Assembly (NCBI RefSeq): GCF_002575655.3
Contig: NC_053041.3
Span: forward strand, 371,363,054-371,427,053
DNA from: Aegilops tauschii subsp. strangulata
Taxonomy: Eukaryota > Streptophyta > Magnoliopsida > Poales > Poaceae
Length of the DNA: 64,000 nt
Direction of reading: 5' to 3'
This document shows positions 32,006 to 44,408 of the stretch, one piece after another (positions within the stretch are counted from its first letter, which is position 1; each line of letters begins with the position of its first letter). Below the pieces are notes generated by a model. The model saw nothing but the letters and a program-made list of their open reading frames with translations. It had not been told where the DNA came from and did not search any database. Made by a program: the position numbers and the translations under genes.

Positions 32006-33719
32006 TGTTGGAAATATGCCCTAGAGGCAATAATTAATTGGTTATTATTATATTTCCTTGTTCATGATAATCGTTTATTATCCATGCTAATATTGTATTG
32101 ATAGGAAACTCAGATACATGTGTGGATACATAGACAACACCATGTCCCTAGTAAGCCTCTAGTTGACTAGCTCGTTGATCAATAGATGGTTACGGTTTCC
32201 AGACCATGGACATTGGATGTCGTTGATAACGGGATCACATCATTAGGAGAATGATGTGATGGACAAGACCCAATCCTAAGCATAGCATAAAAGATCGTGT
32301 AGTTCGTTTGCTAGAGCTTTTCCAATGTCAAGTATCATTTCCTTAGACCATGAGATCGTGCAACTCCCGGATACCGTAGGAGTGCTTTGGGTGTACCAAA
32401 CGTCACAACGTAACTGGGTGACTATAAAGGTGCATTACGGGTATCTCCGAAAGTGTCTGTTGGGTTGGCACGGATCGAGACTGGGATTTGTCACTCCGTA
32501 TGACGGAGAGGTATCTCTGGGCCCACTCGGTAATTCTTCATCATAATGAGCTCAATGTGACTAAGGAGTTAGCCACGGGATCATGCATTACGGTATGAGT
32601 AAAGTGACTTGCCGGTAACGAGATTGAACAAGGTATTGGGATACCGACGATCGAATCTCGGGCAAGTAACGTACCGATTGACAAAGGGAATTGTATACGA
32701 GATTGATTGAATCCTCGACATCATGGTTCATCCGATGAGATCATCGTGGAACATGTGGGAGCCAACATGTGTATCCAGATCCCGCTGTTGATTATTGACC
32801 GGAGAGGCGTCTCGGTCATGTCTGCATGTCTCCCGAACCCGTAGGGTCTACACACTTAAGGTTCGGTGACGCTAGGGTTGTAGAGATATTAGTATGCGGA
32901 AACCCGAAAGTTGTTCGGAGTCCCGGATGAGATCCCGGACGTCACGAGGAGTTCCGGAATGGTCCGGAGGTGAAGAATTATATATAGGAAGTCAAGTTTC
33001 GGCCACCGGGAAAGTTTCGGGGGTCACCGGTATTGTACCGGGACCACCGGAAGGGTCCCGGGGGTCCACCGGGTGGGGCCACCTATCCCGGAGGGCCCCA
33101 TGGGCTGAAGTGGGAGGGGAACCAGCCCCTAGTGGGCTGGGGCGCCCCCCATGGGCCTCCCCCTGCGCCTAGGGTTGGAAACCCTAGGGGTGGGGGGCGC
33201 CCCACCTGACTTGGGGGGCAAGTTTCCCCCCTGGCCGCCCCCCCCCCCCTTGCAGATGGGATCTAGGCCGGCGCCCCCCCCTCCCAGGGGGCCTATATAT
33301 AGTGGGGGGAGGGAGGGCAGCAAGAGGACAGCCCCTGGCGCCTCCCTCTCCCCCTGCAACACCTCTCCCTCTCGCAGAAGCTTGGCGAAGCCCTGCCGAG
33401 ACCCCGCTACTTCCACCACCACGCCGTCGTGCTGCTGGATCTCCATCAACCTCTCCTTCCCCCTTGATGGATCAAGAAGGAGGAGACGTCGCTGCTCCGT
33501 ACGTGTGTTGAACGCGGAGGTGCCGTCCGTTCGGCACTCGGTCATCGGTGATTTGGATCACGGCGAGTACGACTCCATCAAATCCGTTCATTGGAATGCT
33601 TCCGCTCGCGATCTACAAGGGTATGTAGATGCACTCCTTTCCCCTCGTTGCTAGTATACTCCATAGATGGATCTTGGTGATGGGTAGAAAAATTTTAAAT
33701 TCTGCTACGATCCCCAACA
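32006..33719 (+). repeat. Angela 5' LTR (1714 bp)
   Basis: Terminal TGTTGG...CCAACA. The TATA-like box TATATATA at 33294-33301 follows a G/C-homopolymer region. The PBS follows directly. Confidence 0.95.
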
Positions 33720-33720
33720 G

Positions 33721-33734
33721 TGGCATCATGAGCC
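33721..33734 (+). other. Angela primer-binding site
   Basis: TGGCATCATGAGCC starts two bases after the LTR. It is related to the TGGTATCAGAGCC initiator-tRNA-Met site but with changes. Confidence 0.75.
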
Positions 33735-34829
33735 AGGCCTATGCGTAGTTACTATGCACGAGTAGAACACAAAGCAGTTGTGGGCGTTGATGTTGCCAAT
33801 TCTTCTTGCCGTTACTAGTCTTATCTTGATTCGGCGGCATCGTGGGATGAAGCGGCCCGGACCGACCTTACACGTACTCTTACGTGAGACAGGTTCCACC
33901 GACTGACATGCACTAGTTGCATAAGGTGGCTAGCGGGTGTCTGTCTCTCCCACTTTAGTCGGATCGGATTCGATGAAAAGGGTCCTTATGAAGGGTAAAT
34001 AGAAATTGGCATATCATGTTGTGGCTTTTGCGTAGGTAAGAAACGTTCTTGCTAGAAACCCATAGCAGCCACTTAAAACATGCAACAACAATTAGAGGAC
34101 GTTAGCCATAGTAGTAGAAGTAATAGTTGGCGAGACAACTTCATGAAGACACAATGATGGAGATCGTGATGATGGAGATCATGGTGTCATGCCGGTGATG
34201 AAGGTGATCATGCCGCGCCTCAAAGATGGAGATCAAAGGCGCAAGATGGTATTGGCCATATCACGTCACTTTATGATTTGCATGTGATGTTTATCATGTT
34301 TACATCTTATTTGGTTAGAACGACGGTAGCATAAATAAGATGATCCCTCACTAAAATTTCAAGAGACGTGTTCCCCCTAACTGTGCACCGTTGCGAAGGT
34401 TCGTTGTTTCGAAGCACTACGTGATGATCGGGTGTGATAGATTCTAACGTTCGAATACAACGGGTGTTGACGAGCCTAGCATGTACAGACATGGCCTCGG
34501 AACACATGCGAAACACTTAGGTTGACTTGACGAGCCTAGCATGTACAGACATGGCCTCGGAACACAAGAGATCGAAAGGTCGAACATGAGTCGTATAGTA
34601 GATACGATCAACATGGAGATGTTCACCGATGATGACTAGTCCGTCTCACGTGATGATCGGACACGGCCTAGTTTGACTCGGATCATGTATCACTTAGATG
34701 ACTAGAGGGATGTCTATCTGAGTGGGAGTTCATTAAATAATCAGATGAACTTCATTATCATGAACATAGTCAAAAAGTCTTTGCAAATTATGTCATAGCT
34801 TGCGCTTTAGTTCTACTGTTTAAGATATG

Positions 34830-35620
34830 TTCCTAGAGAAAATTTAGTTGAAAGTTGATAGTAGCAATTATGCGGACTGGGTCCGTGAACTGAAGATTGT
34901 CCTCATTGCTGCACAGAAGGCTTATGTCCTTAATGCACCGCTCGGTGTGCTGAACCTCAGCGTCGTCTGTAGATGTTGCGAAACATCTGACATACACGTT
35001 TTGATGACTACGTGATAGTTCAGTGTGTAATGCTAACGGTTTAGAATTGTGGAACCAAAGATGTTTTGAAACGTCGCAGAACATGTGAGATGTTCCGAAG
35101 ACTGAAATTGGGATTTCAGACTAGTGCCCACGTCAAGAGGTATGAGACCCCTGACAAGTTTCTTAAGCCTGCAAACTAAGGGAGAAAAGCTCAATCATTG
35201 AGCATGTGCTCAGATTGTCTGAGTACTACAATCACTTGCATCAAGTGGGAGTTAATCTTCCAGATGAGATAGTGATGATTCTCCATAGTCACTGCCACCA
35301 AGCTATTAGAGCTTCGTGATGAACTATAACATATCAGGGATAGATATGATGATCCTTGAGCAACTCGCGATGTTTGACACCGCGAAAGTAGAAATCAAGA
35401 AGGAGCATCAATTGTTGATGGTTAGTAAAACTACTAGTTTCTAGAAGGGCAAGGGCAAAAGGGATACTTCATGAAACAGCAAATCATTTGCTGCTCTAGT
35501 GAAGAATCCCAAGGTTGAACCCAAACCCGAGACTAAGTGCTTCTGTAATGAGGGGAACGGTCACTGAAGCAGAACTACCCTAGATACTTGGTAGATGAGA
35601 AGGAAGGCAAGGTCGACAGA
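34830..35620 (+). pseudogene. gag: Angela gag remnant
   Basis: Recognisable pieces in shifting frames: a start-like stretch at about 34860-34960 reading YADWVRELKIVLIAAQKAYV, and a decayed zinc knuckle at about 35535-35585 (KCFCNEGNGH followed by a stop). Stops and frameshifts occur throughout. Confidence 0.65.
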
Positions 35621-35639
35621 AGTATATTGGATATACATT

Positions 35640-37000
35640 ATATGAATGTGTACTTTACTAGTACTCCTAGCAGCACCAGGGTATTAGATACCAGTTCGGT
35701 TGCTAAGTGTTAGTAACTCGAAATAAAAGCTGCGGAATAAACGGAGACTAGCTTAAGGTGAGATGATGATATGTGTTGGAAGTGTTTCCTAGGTTGATGT
35801 GATCAAGCAGCGCATGCTCCCTCTACCATCGAGATTTGGTGTTTGCGTTGAGCATGATTGGATTATGTTTATCGCAATACGGTTATACATTTAAGGAGAA
35901 TAATGGTTACTCTGTTTATTTGAATAATAGCTTCTATGGTCTTGCACCTAAAATGAATCTCGATCGCAGTGATACACATGTTCGTGCCAAAAGATATAAA
36001 ATAGTAATGATAGTACCACATACTTGTGGCACTGCCATTTGAGTCATATTGGTATAGAACGCATGAAGAAGCTCCATGTAGATGGATCTTTGGACTCAGT
36101 CGTTTTTGAAAAGATTGAGACATGCGAACCATGTCTATTGGTATATATGCATGAAGAAACTCCATGCAGATGGATCGTTTGGACTCACTTGATTTTGAAT
36201 CACTTAAGACATGCAAATCATACCACATGGGCAAGATGACTGAAAGGCCTCGTTTTCAGTAAGATGGAACAAGAGAGCAACTTATTGGAAGTAATACATT
36301 TTGATGTATGCAGTCCAATGAGTGCTGAGGCATGCAGTGGATATCGTTATGTTCTTACTTCACGGATGATTTGAGTAGATGCTGAGAATATTTACTTGAT
36401 GAAACACAAGTCTGAATTATTGAAAGGTTCAAGTAATTTCAGAGTGAAGTTGAAGATCGTCATGACAAGAGGAAAAATGTCTATGATATGATCATAGAGA
36501 TATCTGAGTTACGAGTTTGGCACACAATTAAGACATTGTGGAAAGTGTTTCACAATTAATACCGCCTGGAACACCACAGTGTGATGGTGTGTCCGAACAT
36601 CATAACTGCACCCTATTGGATATGGTGCATACCATGATGTCTCTTATCAAATTACAACTATCGTTTATGGGTTAGGCATTAGAGATAACCGCATTCACTT
36701 TAAAAAGGGGCACCACGTAATTCCGTTGAGACGACACCGTTTGGAGGAACCTAAGTTGTCGTTTCTTAAAAGTTTGGGGCTGCGATGCTTATGTGAAAGA
36801 GTTTCAAGCTGATAAGCTTGAACCCAAAGCGGATAAATGCATCTTCATAGAAAACCCAAAACAGTTGGGTATACCTCCTATTTCAGATCTGGAAGCAAAA
36901 GTAATTGCTTCTAGAAACGAGTCCTTTCTCGAGGAAAAGTTTCTCTTGAAAGAATTGAGTGGGAGGATGGTGGAGACTTGATGAGGTTATTGAACCATAA
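35640..37000 (+). pseudogene. Angela protease-integrase remnant
   Basis: Fragments only. The segment at 36793-36981 includes FQADKLEPKADKCIFIENPK, the integrase C-terminal region of Copia elements. A region near 36000-36240 resembles the GAG-pre-integrase zinc segment (CHLSHIGIERMKKLH) and is partly duplicated. Confidence 0.6.
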
Positions 37001-37009
37001 CTTCACCTA

Positions 37010-38480
37010 GTGTGTAGCAGGGCACAGGAAGTTGTTCCTGTGGCACCTACACCAATTGAAGTGGAAGCTTATGATAGTGATCATGAAACTTCGGATCAAG
37101 TCACTACCAAACCTCGTAGGTCGACAAGGATATGTACTACTCCTGAGTGGTACGGTAATCCTGTCTTAGATATCATGTTGTTAGACAACAATGAACCTAC
37201 GAGCTGTGGAGAAGCGATGGTGGGCCCATATTCCGACAAATGGTTAGAAACCATGAAATCCGAGATAGAATCCATGTATCAGAACAAAGCATGGACTTTG
37301 GTGAACTTGCCCGATGATCGGCAAGCCATTGAGATAAATGGATCTTTAAGAAGAAGATGGACACGGTAATGTTACCGTCTATGAAGCTCGACTTGTGGCA
37401 AAGAGTATTTTCACAAGTTCAAGGAGTTGACTAAGATGAGATTTTCTCATCCGTAGCGATGCTTAAGTCCGTCGGAATCATGTTAGCATTAGCTGCATTT
37501 ATGAAATCTGGCAGATGGATGTCAAAACAAGTTTCCTTACCAGTTTTCGTAAGGAAAGGTTGTATGTGATACAATCAGAAAGGTGTTGTCGATCCTAAGG
37601 ATGCTAAAAGGTATGCTAGCTCCAGCGATCCTTCCATGGACTAGAGCAAGCATCTCGGAGTCAGAATATACGCTTTGATGGAGTGATCAAAGTTTTTGGG
37701 TTTGTACAAAGTTTGTTAGAAACTTGTATCTACAATAAAGTGAGTGGGAGCACTACAACATTTCTGATAAGTATATGTGAATGACATATTGTTGATCTGA
37801 AATGATGTAAAATTTCTGGAAAGCATAAAGGGTTGTTTGAAAAGAGTTTTTCAAAGGAAGACCTGGATAAAGCTGCTTACATATTGGGCATCAAGATCTA
37901 TAGAGATAGATCAAGACGTCTGATGATACTTTCAAAGAATGCACACCTTGACATGATTTTGAAAGAGTTCAAAATAGATCAGCAAAGAAGGAGTTCTTGG
38001 CTATGTTGCAAGGTGTGAGTATTGAGTAAGACTCAAGACCGGACCACAGCAGAAGAGAGCGAAAGGACGAAGGTCGTCCCCTATGCTTTAGACGTAGGCT
38101 CTACAGTATGCTATGCTGTGTACCGCACATGAAGTGTGCCTTGCCATGAGTTGGTCAAGGGGTACAATAGTGATCCGGGAACGGATCACATGACAGCGGT
38201 CAAACTTGTCCTTAGTATCTAGTGGACTAAGGAATTTTCTCGATTATGGAGGTGAAAAGGAGTTCGTCGTAAAGGGTTACGTCGATGCAAACTTTGACAC
38301 TAATCCGGATGACTCTGAGTAGTAAACCGGATTCGTATAGTAGAGCAGTTATTTGAAATGGCACCAAGTAGCGCGTGGTAGCATCCACCAGATGACATAG
38401 ATATTCGTAAAACACACACGGATCTGAAAGGTTCAGACCCGTTGACTAATAACCTCTCTCACAAGCATGACATGATCAAA
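37010..38480 (+). pseudogene. Angela reverse transcriptase/RNase H remnant
   Basis: 37010-37369 encodes PRRSTRICTTPEWYG and KWLETMKSEIESMYQNKAWT, the start of Copia reverse transcriptase. 37833-38018 encodes FSKEDLDKAAYILGIKIYRD. Frameshifts and stops remove the catalytic YVDD region from any open frame. RNase H traces extend to about 38480. Confidence 0.75.
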
Positions 38481-38620
38481 CCAGAACTCATTGAGTGTTA
38501 ATCACATAATGATGTGAACTAGATTGTTGACTCTAGTGAACTCTTTGGATGTTGGTCACATTGTGATGTGACCTGTGAGTGTTAATCACATGGTGATGTG
38601 AACTAGATTATTGACTCTAG

Positions 38621-38634
38621 TGCAAGTGGGAGAC
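38621..38634 (+). other. Angela polypurine tract
   Basis: TGCAAGTGGGAGAC lies directly before the 3' LTR. Confidence 0.8.
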
Positions 38635-40338
38635 TGTTGGAAATATGCCCTAGAAGCAATAATAAATTGGTTATTATTATATTTCCTTGTTCATGATAAT
38701 CGTTTATTATCCATGCTAATATTGTATTGATAGGAAACTCAGATACATGTGTGGATACATAGACAACACCATGTCCCTAGTAAGCCTCTAGTTGACTAGC
38801 CCGTTAATCAATAGATGGTTACGGTTTCCTGACCATGGACATTGGATGTCGTTGATAACGGGATCACATCATTAGGAGAATGATGTGATGGACAAGACCC
38901 AATCCTAAGCATAGCATAAAAGATCGTGTAGTTCGTTTGCTAGAGCTTTTCCAATGTCAAGTATCATTTCCTTAGACCATGAGATCGTGCAACTCCCGGA
39001 TACCGTAGGAGTGCTTTGGGTGTACCAAACGTCAAAACGTAACTGGGTGACTATAAAGGTGCATTACGGGTATCTCCGAAAGTGTCTGTTGGGTTGGCAC
39101 GGATCGAGACTGGGATTTGTCACTCCGTATGACGGAGAGGTATCTCTGGGCCCACTCGGTAATGCATCATCATAATGAGCTCAATGTGACTAAGGAGTTA
39201 GCCACGGGATCATGCATTACGGTACGAGTAAAGTGACTTGCCGGTAACGAGATTGAACAAGGTATTGGGATACCGACGATCAAATCTCGGGCAAGTAACG
39301 TACCGATTGACAAAGGGAATTGTATACGGGATTGATTGAATCCTCGACATCGTGGTTCATCCGATGAGATCATCGTGGAACATGTGGGAGCCAACATGGG
39401 TATCCAGATCCCGCTGTTGGTTATTGACCGGAGAGGCGTCTCGGTCATGTCTGCATGTCTCCCGAACCCGTAGGGTCTACACACTTAAGATTCGGTGACG
39501 CTAGGGTTGTAGAGATATTAGTATGCGGAAACCCGAAAGTTGTTCGGAGTTCCGGATGAGTCTCAGATGTCACGAGGAGTTCCGGATTGGTCCGGAGGTA
39601 TAGAATTATATATAGGAAGTCAAGTTTCGGCCACCGGGAAAGTTTCGGGGGTCACCGGTATTGTACCGGGACCACCGGAAGGGTCCCGGGGGTCCACCGG
39701 GTGGGGCCACCTATCCCGGAGGGCCCCATGGGCTGAAGTGGGAGGGGAACCAGCCCCTAGTGGGCTGGGGCGCCCCCCATGGGCCTCCCCCTGCGCCTAG
39801 GGTTGGAAACCCTAGGGGTGGGGGGCGCCCCACCTGACTTGGGGGGCAAGTTTCCCCCCTGGCCGCCCCCCCTTGCAGATGGGATCTAGGCTAGTGCCCC
39901 CCACTCCCTGGGGGCCTATATATAGTGGGGGGAGGGCAGCAAGAGGACAGCCCCTGGCGCCTCCCTCTCCCCCTGCAACACCTCTCCCTCTCGCAGAAGC
40001 TTGGCGAAGCCCTGCCGAGACCCCGCTACTTCCACCACCACGCCGTCATGCTGCTGGATCTCCATCAACCTCTCCTTCCCCCTTGCTGGATCAAGAAGGA
40101 GGGGACGTCGCTGCTCTGTACGTGTGTTGAACGCGAAGGTGCCGTCCGTTCGGCACTCGGTCATCGGTGATTTGGATCACGGCGAGTACGACTCCATCAA
40201 ACCCGTTCATTGGAACGCTTCCGCTCGCGATCTACAAGGGTATGTAGATGCACTCCTTTCCCCTCGTTGCTAGTATACTCCATAGATGGATCTTGGTGAT
40301 GCGTAGAAAAATTTTAAATTCTGCTACGATCCCCAACA
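38635..40338 (+). repeat. Angela 3' LTR (1704 bp)
   Basis: Matches the 5' LTR throughout. TATATATA at 39917-39924. Shorter homopolymer runs account for most of the length difference. Confidence 0.95.
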
Positions 40339-41249
40339 CTATCGTCCTCGGGAATATCAATAATAACAAAGTCCGTTAAGATAGTAATGTTTGCAACCAC
40401 AACAGGCACATCCTCACAAATACCGACAGGTATAGCGGTTGATTTATCGGCCATTTGCAAAGATATTTCAGTAGGTGTCAACTTATTCAAATCAAGTCTA
40501 CGATATAAAGAGAGAGGCATAACACTAACACCGGCTCCAAGATCACATAAAGCAGTTCTAACATAGTTTCTTTTCATGGAGCATGGTATAGTTGGTACTC
40601 CTGGACCTCCTAGTTTCTTAGGTATTCCACCCTTAAAAGTATAATTAGCAAGCATCGTGGAAATTTTAGCTTCCGGTATTTTTCTTTTATTTGTAACAAT
40701 ATCTTTCATGTACTTAGCATAAGGATTCATTTTAAGCATATCAGTCAAACGCATACGCAAAAAGATAGGTATAATCATTTCAGCAAAGCGCTCAAAATCC
40801 TCATCATCCTTTTTCTTGCATGGTTTAGGAGGAAAAGGCATGGGTTTCTGAAAATTAAGACCATGTATTTCTTCAATAGGAGGTAAATTCTTAACATCTT
40901 CAGCTTTAATACATTTTTCTTTCATAGATTTCTTTGCCTCTTTCATATCTTCAGGACTGAGAAATAGAATACCCCTCTTCTTCGGAGTTGGCTTAGAAGT
41001 TGGTTCAGGAAGTGTCCAATTATTTTCATTAGTCAACATATTATTCAATAGCAATTCAGCTTGATCAGTACTTCTTTCCCTGAAAACACAACCAGCACAA
41101 CTATCCAGGTGGTCTCTGGAAGCATCGGTTAGTCCATTATAAAAGATATCAAGTATTTCATTCTTCTTGAGAGGATGATCAGGCAAAGCATTAAGCAATT
41201 GGAGAAGCCTCCCCCAAGCTTGTGGGAGAGTCTCTTCTTCAATTTGCAC
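40339..41249 (-). pseudogene. E5 gag C-terminus and protease N-terminus
   Basis: Open frame of about 300 codons. The N-terminal part (LPQAWGRLLQLLNALPDHPL, GLTDASRDHLDSCAGC) continues the gag core. The middle is Lys/Pro-rich. The protease active site is ALCDLGAGVSVMPLSLYRRL near the C-terminus. It is in the same frame as 41256-41987 but split from it by one TAA codon (41250-41252 region), and Angela interrupts the frame after DIPEDDS. Confidence 0.8.
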
Positions 41250-41255
41250 AAAATT

Positions 41256-41987
41256 TTATATTTCCCTTAAAGCAGCTTGTTTCTTATGAGCGGGGAAATA
41301 TTTAACAGAGAAGTAATAAATCATATCCTGGGGACTACGCACACAACCAGGATCAAGAGAATTAAACCATGTTTTAGCATCACCCTTTAATGAGAATGGA
41401 AATAATTTAAGGATATAGTAGAAACGAGTTTTCTCATCATTAGTGAATAGGGTGGCTATATCATTCAATTTAGTAAGATGTGCCACAACAGTTTCAGATT
41501 CATAGCCATAAAAAGGATCAGATTCAACCAAAGTAATTATCTCAGGGTCGACAGAGAAGTCATAATCCTTATCGAAAATACAAATAGGTGAAGTAGCAAA
41601 AGCAGGGTCATATGTCATTCTAGCATTCAAAGATTTTTTTTCCTTCAGCTTAGCTAATAATTTCTTAAGATCATATCTATCATTGCAAGCAAGAAAATCT
41701 CTAGCAGTTTCTTCATCCATAACATAACCCTCAGGCACAACCGGAAATTCATATCTAGGGGGAGAATCTTGATCATCACTTTCATCAATATTATCAGTTT
41801 CAATAATTTCATTCTCTCTAGCCCTAGAAAGTTGTTCATCAAGAAATTCACCTAGTGGCACAGTATTATCAAGCATAGAAGTAGTTTCATCATAAGCATC
41901 ATGCCTAGCAGAAGTGGCATCATCACCAACATGCGACATATCAGAATTAATAGCAGAAGCAGGTTTAGGTGTCGCAAGTTTACTCAA
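41256..41987 (-). pseudogene. gag: E5 gag N-terminal part
   Basis: A 243-codon frame starting MSKLATPKPASAINSDMSHV. It has an acidic N-terminus (residues about 60-85), then the gag core with KLFPFSLKGDAKTWFNSLDP at about 202-221, a motif shared by many plant Gypsy Gag proteins. It ends at a single premature TAA; the same frame continues as 40339-41249. Apart from that codon and Angela, the gag-protease frame is open, suggesting E5 was coding-competent when Angela arrived. Confidence 0.82.
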
Positions 41988-42135
41988 AATAGAAGGAGAA
42001 TCAAGTGCAGAGCTAGATGGCAGATTTTTACCTCCCCTCGTAGTTGAGGGATAAATCTTGGTTTTTTAGTCTTTCAAGTTCCTCATAGTGATCAGCAGAT
42101 ATAAATCCCAAGTGACTCAAAGAATAGTGCTATGC

Positions 42136-42154
42136 TCCCCGGCAACAGCGCCAG
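42136..42154 (-). other. E5 primer-binding site
   Basis: The minus strand reads TGGCGCTGTTGCCGGGGAG, 10 bases from the 5' LTR; one base different from E1. Confidence 0.85.
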
Positions 42155-42164
42155 AAAATAGTTT

Positions 42165-43566
42165 TGATAACCCACAAGTATGGGGGATCGCAATAGTTTT
42201 CAAGGGTAGAGTATTCAACCCAAATTTATTGATTCGACACAAGGGGAGCCAAAGAATATTCTCAAGTATTAGCAGATGAGTTGTCAATTCAACCACACCT
42301 CGATAACTTAATATCTGCGGCAAAGTATTTAGTAGCAAAGTAGTATGGAAGTAACGGTAACGGTGGCAAAAGTAATAGTAGTAGTTTTGTAGTAATTGTA
42401 ACAGTGGCAACGGAAAAGTAACTAAGCAAAGATCAATATGTGAAAAGCTCGTAGGCATTGGATCAGTGATGGATAATTATGTCGGATGCGATTCTTCATG
42501 CAACAGTTATAACATAGGGTGACACAGAACTAGCTCCAATTCATCAATGTAAGGTAGGCATGTATTCCGAATATAGTCATACGTGCTTATGGAAAAGAAC
42601 TTGCATGACATCTTTTGTCCTACCCTCCAATGGCAGCGGGGTCCTATTGGAAACTAAGGGATATTAAGGCCTCCTTTTAATAGAGTACCGGACCAAAGCA
42701 TTAACACTTAGTGAATACATGAACTCCTCAAACTACGGTCATCACCGGGAGTGGTCGCGATTATTGTCACTTCGGGGTTACCGAATCATAACACATAATA
42801 GGTGACTATTGACTTGCAAGATAGGATCAAGAACTCACATATATTCATGAAAACATAATAGGTTCAGATCTGAATCCATGGCACTCGAGCCCTAGTGACA
42901 AGCATTTAGCAAAGCAAAGTCATAGCAACATCAATCTCAGAACATAATGGATACTTGGGATCAAACCCTAACAAAACTAACTCGATTACATGATAAATCT
43001 TATCCAAACCATCACCGTCCAGCAAGCCTATGATGGAATTACTCATGCACGGCGGTGAGCATCATGAAATTGGTGATGGAGGAAGGATGATGATGACGAC
43101 GGCGACGGATTCCCCTCTCCGGAGCCCCGAACGGACTCCAGATCAGCCCTCCCGAGAGAGATTAGGGCTTGACGGCGGCTCCGTATCGTAAAACGCAATG
43201 AATCCTTCTCTCTAATTTTTTTCTCCCCGAACGTGAATATATAGAGTTGGAGTTGAGGTCGGTGGATCACCAGGGGGGCCATGAGGCAGGGGGGCGCCCA
43301 GGGGTTAGGCACGGCCCCCACCCTCGTGGACAGGGTGTGGGGCCCCTGGTCTTGATTCTTTCGCCAGTATTTTTTATAGATTCCAAAAATATTCTCCGTG
43401 AAGTTTCAGGTCATTCTGAGAACTTTTATTTCTGCACAAAAATAACCCCATGGCAATTCTGCTGAAAACAGCGCCTATCTGGGTTACTTCCATTCAAATC
43501 ATGCAAGTTAGAGTCCAAAACAAGGGCAAAAGTGTTGGGAAAAGTAGATACGACAGAGACGTATCA
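42165..43566 (-). repeat. E5 5' LTR (1402 bp)
   Basis: Pairs with 26534-27899. Contains a 30-odd bp stretch near 42955-42990 (around CTAACTCGATTACATGATAA) missing from the other LTR. Confidence 0.9.
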
Positions 43567-43887
43567 GTCTACTGACGTCTCACAAGGCAGACGGCAAAGG
43601 GGAGGGCATGTTTGCCGTCAGCTGGAAGATGGCAAAGCCTACCGTTAGCCACCTAACGTGGCTAACGTCTGCTCTTTTCCGTCCATGTTCTTTGCCGCCT
43701 ACCACCGACGGCAAAGGGGTCTTTACCGTCCGCTGGGAAAAAGCAGACGACAAACTAGTTGTTTACCATTACTTACTGTGCCGGGCATGTTTGCAGTCCG
43801 CGGCTGACGGCAAAGACCCTTGCCGTCAGCTTTCCAGTCCTTTGCCGTCTGCCATGGCAGATGGCAAATCAGCTGATTCCTGTAGTG
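43567..43887 (+). repeat. CACTA 3' subterminal and terminal inverted repeat
   Basis: Several TTTGCCGTC/GACGGCAAA pairs. The last hairpin, about 43841-43868, reads TTTGCCGTCTGCC facing GGCAGATGGCAAA. The terminus TTCCTGTAGTG (inverse CACTACAGGAA) ends at 43887. Confidence 0.88.
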
Positions 43888-44408
43888 GTTGATGTGTATC
43901 ATATGGTGTTATTTTAGTACGAACTCTTAGATAGATCGATCGGAAAGGATAGCTTGTGGTTATTTTAGTACGAACTCTTGGATAGATTGATCGGAAAGGA
44001 TAAATTTGAGGTGGTTTCGTACCCTAAAAACAATTACTTCTTATGTTCTCTGCTAGATAGGAACTTTGGAGTGATTCTTCATCGCACGTTGAGGGATGGT
44101 TATATGATCCAATTATATTAGCATTGTTGAGAGATTGCACTAGCGAAAGTACGGACCCTCGGCCTCATTTTCAAGCATTGCAATACCGTTTGTTCTCCGT
44201 TTTGTCAATTGCTACCTTGTTGTTTTTTAGTGTTACTACAAAAATTAATATCTACTATCATTACTACACTTGTATCACCATCTCTTCGCCAAACTAGTGC
44301 ACCTATACAAATTACTATTGTATTTGGTGTGTTGGGGACATAAGAGACTTTTTATTATTTGGTTGCTGTTTTGTTTGAGAGAGACCATCTTCATCATATG
44401 CCTCCCAC
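43888..44408 (+). repeat. E7: WHAM/Sabrina-like LTR, middle-to-3' segment
   Basis: Homologous to E3 from about 8340 to 9178. Begins abruptly at the CACTA terminus. Contains a local tandem duplication (43905-43955 and 43956-44007, unit around TATTTTAGTACGAACTCTTG) that E3 lacks. The last 118 bases of this LTR are at 62254-62371. Confidence 0.8.

Larger units (their letters stand above)
32006..40338 (+). mobile_element. E6: Angela Copia retrotransposon (RLC_Angela), TSD CTATC
   Basis: LTRs 32006-33719 and 38635-40338 begin TGTTGGAAATATGCCCTAG and end GATCCCCAACA. The perfect 5-bp target duplication CTATC is at 32001-32005 and 40339-40343. The LTR sequence is that of the very abundant Triticeae Angela/BARE/WIS group. 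By eye roughly 35-50 differences separate the two 1.7-kb LTRs. The internal region (4.9 kb) keeps recognisable gag, integrase and reverse-transcriptase stretches but no long ORF. Confidence 0.96.
26534..43566 (-). mobile_element. E5: non-autonomous Gypsy element with gag-protease and an extra 3' ORF, split by Angela
   Basis: LTRs at 26534-27899 and 42165-43566, both TGATAACCC to GACGTATCA on the plus strand. Flanks are GTCTG (26529-26533) and GTCTA (43567-43571), a TSD with one mismatch. On the minus strand the order is 5' LTR, PBS (42136-42154), gag (41987), protease (ending about 31742 across the E6 insertion), an LTR-like GC-rich module (about 31340-31560), a 360-codon ORF (30949-29867), a non-coding 3' module, PPT and 3' LTR. 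No reverse transcriptase or integrase is present and there is no room for them. Confidence 0.9.
9841..43887 (+). mobile_element. CACTA (En/Spm-type) DNA transposon, 3' portion, split by E4 and E5
   Basis: CACTA-derived segments are 9841-10305, 23276-26533 and 43567-43887. The 3' terminus reads CAGCTGATTCCTGTAGTG, the inverse of CACTACAGGAATCAGCTG, at 43870-43887. Subterminal TTTGCCGTC palindromes occur at 26380-26510 and 43590-43870. The gene read here is the transposase-associated ORF; the main transposase and 5' terminus would be left of the window. The right flank (43888 on) is the middle of an LTR (E7), so the CACTA probably jumped into that LTR; the 3-bp target duplication cannot be verified without the left end. 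Confidence 0.85.

Noticed and set aside
33151..33654. 167-codon ORF in the Angela 5' LTR (shortened in the 3' LTR)
   Set aside because: Proline-rich translation of G/C homopolymers; frame changes with homopolymer length between the two LTRs.
35869..36234. 121-codon minus-strand ORF in the Angela interior
   Set aside because: Antisense shadow of a duplicated segment of decayed pol; no antisense promoter or conservation evidence.
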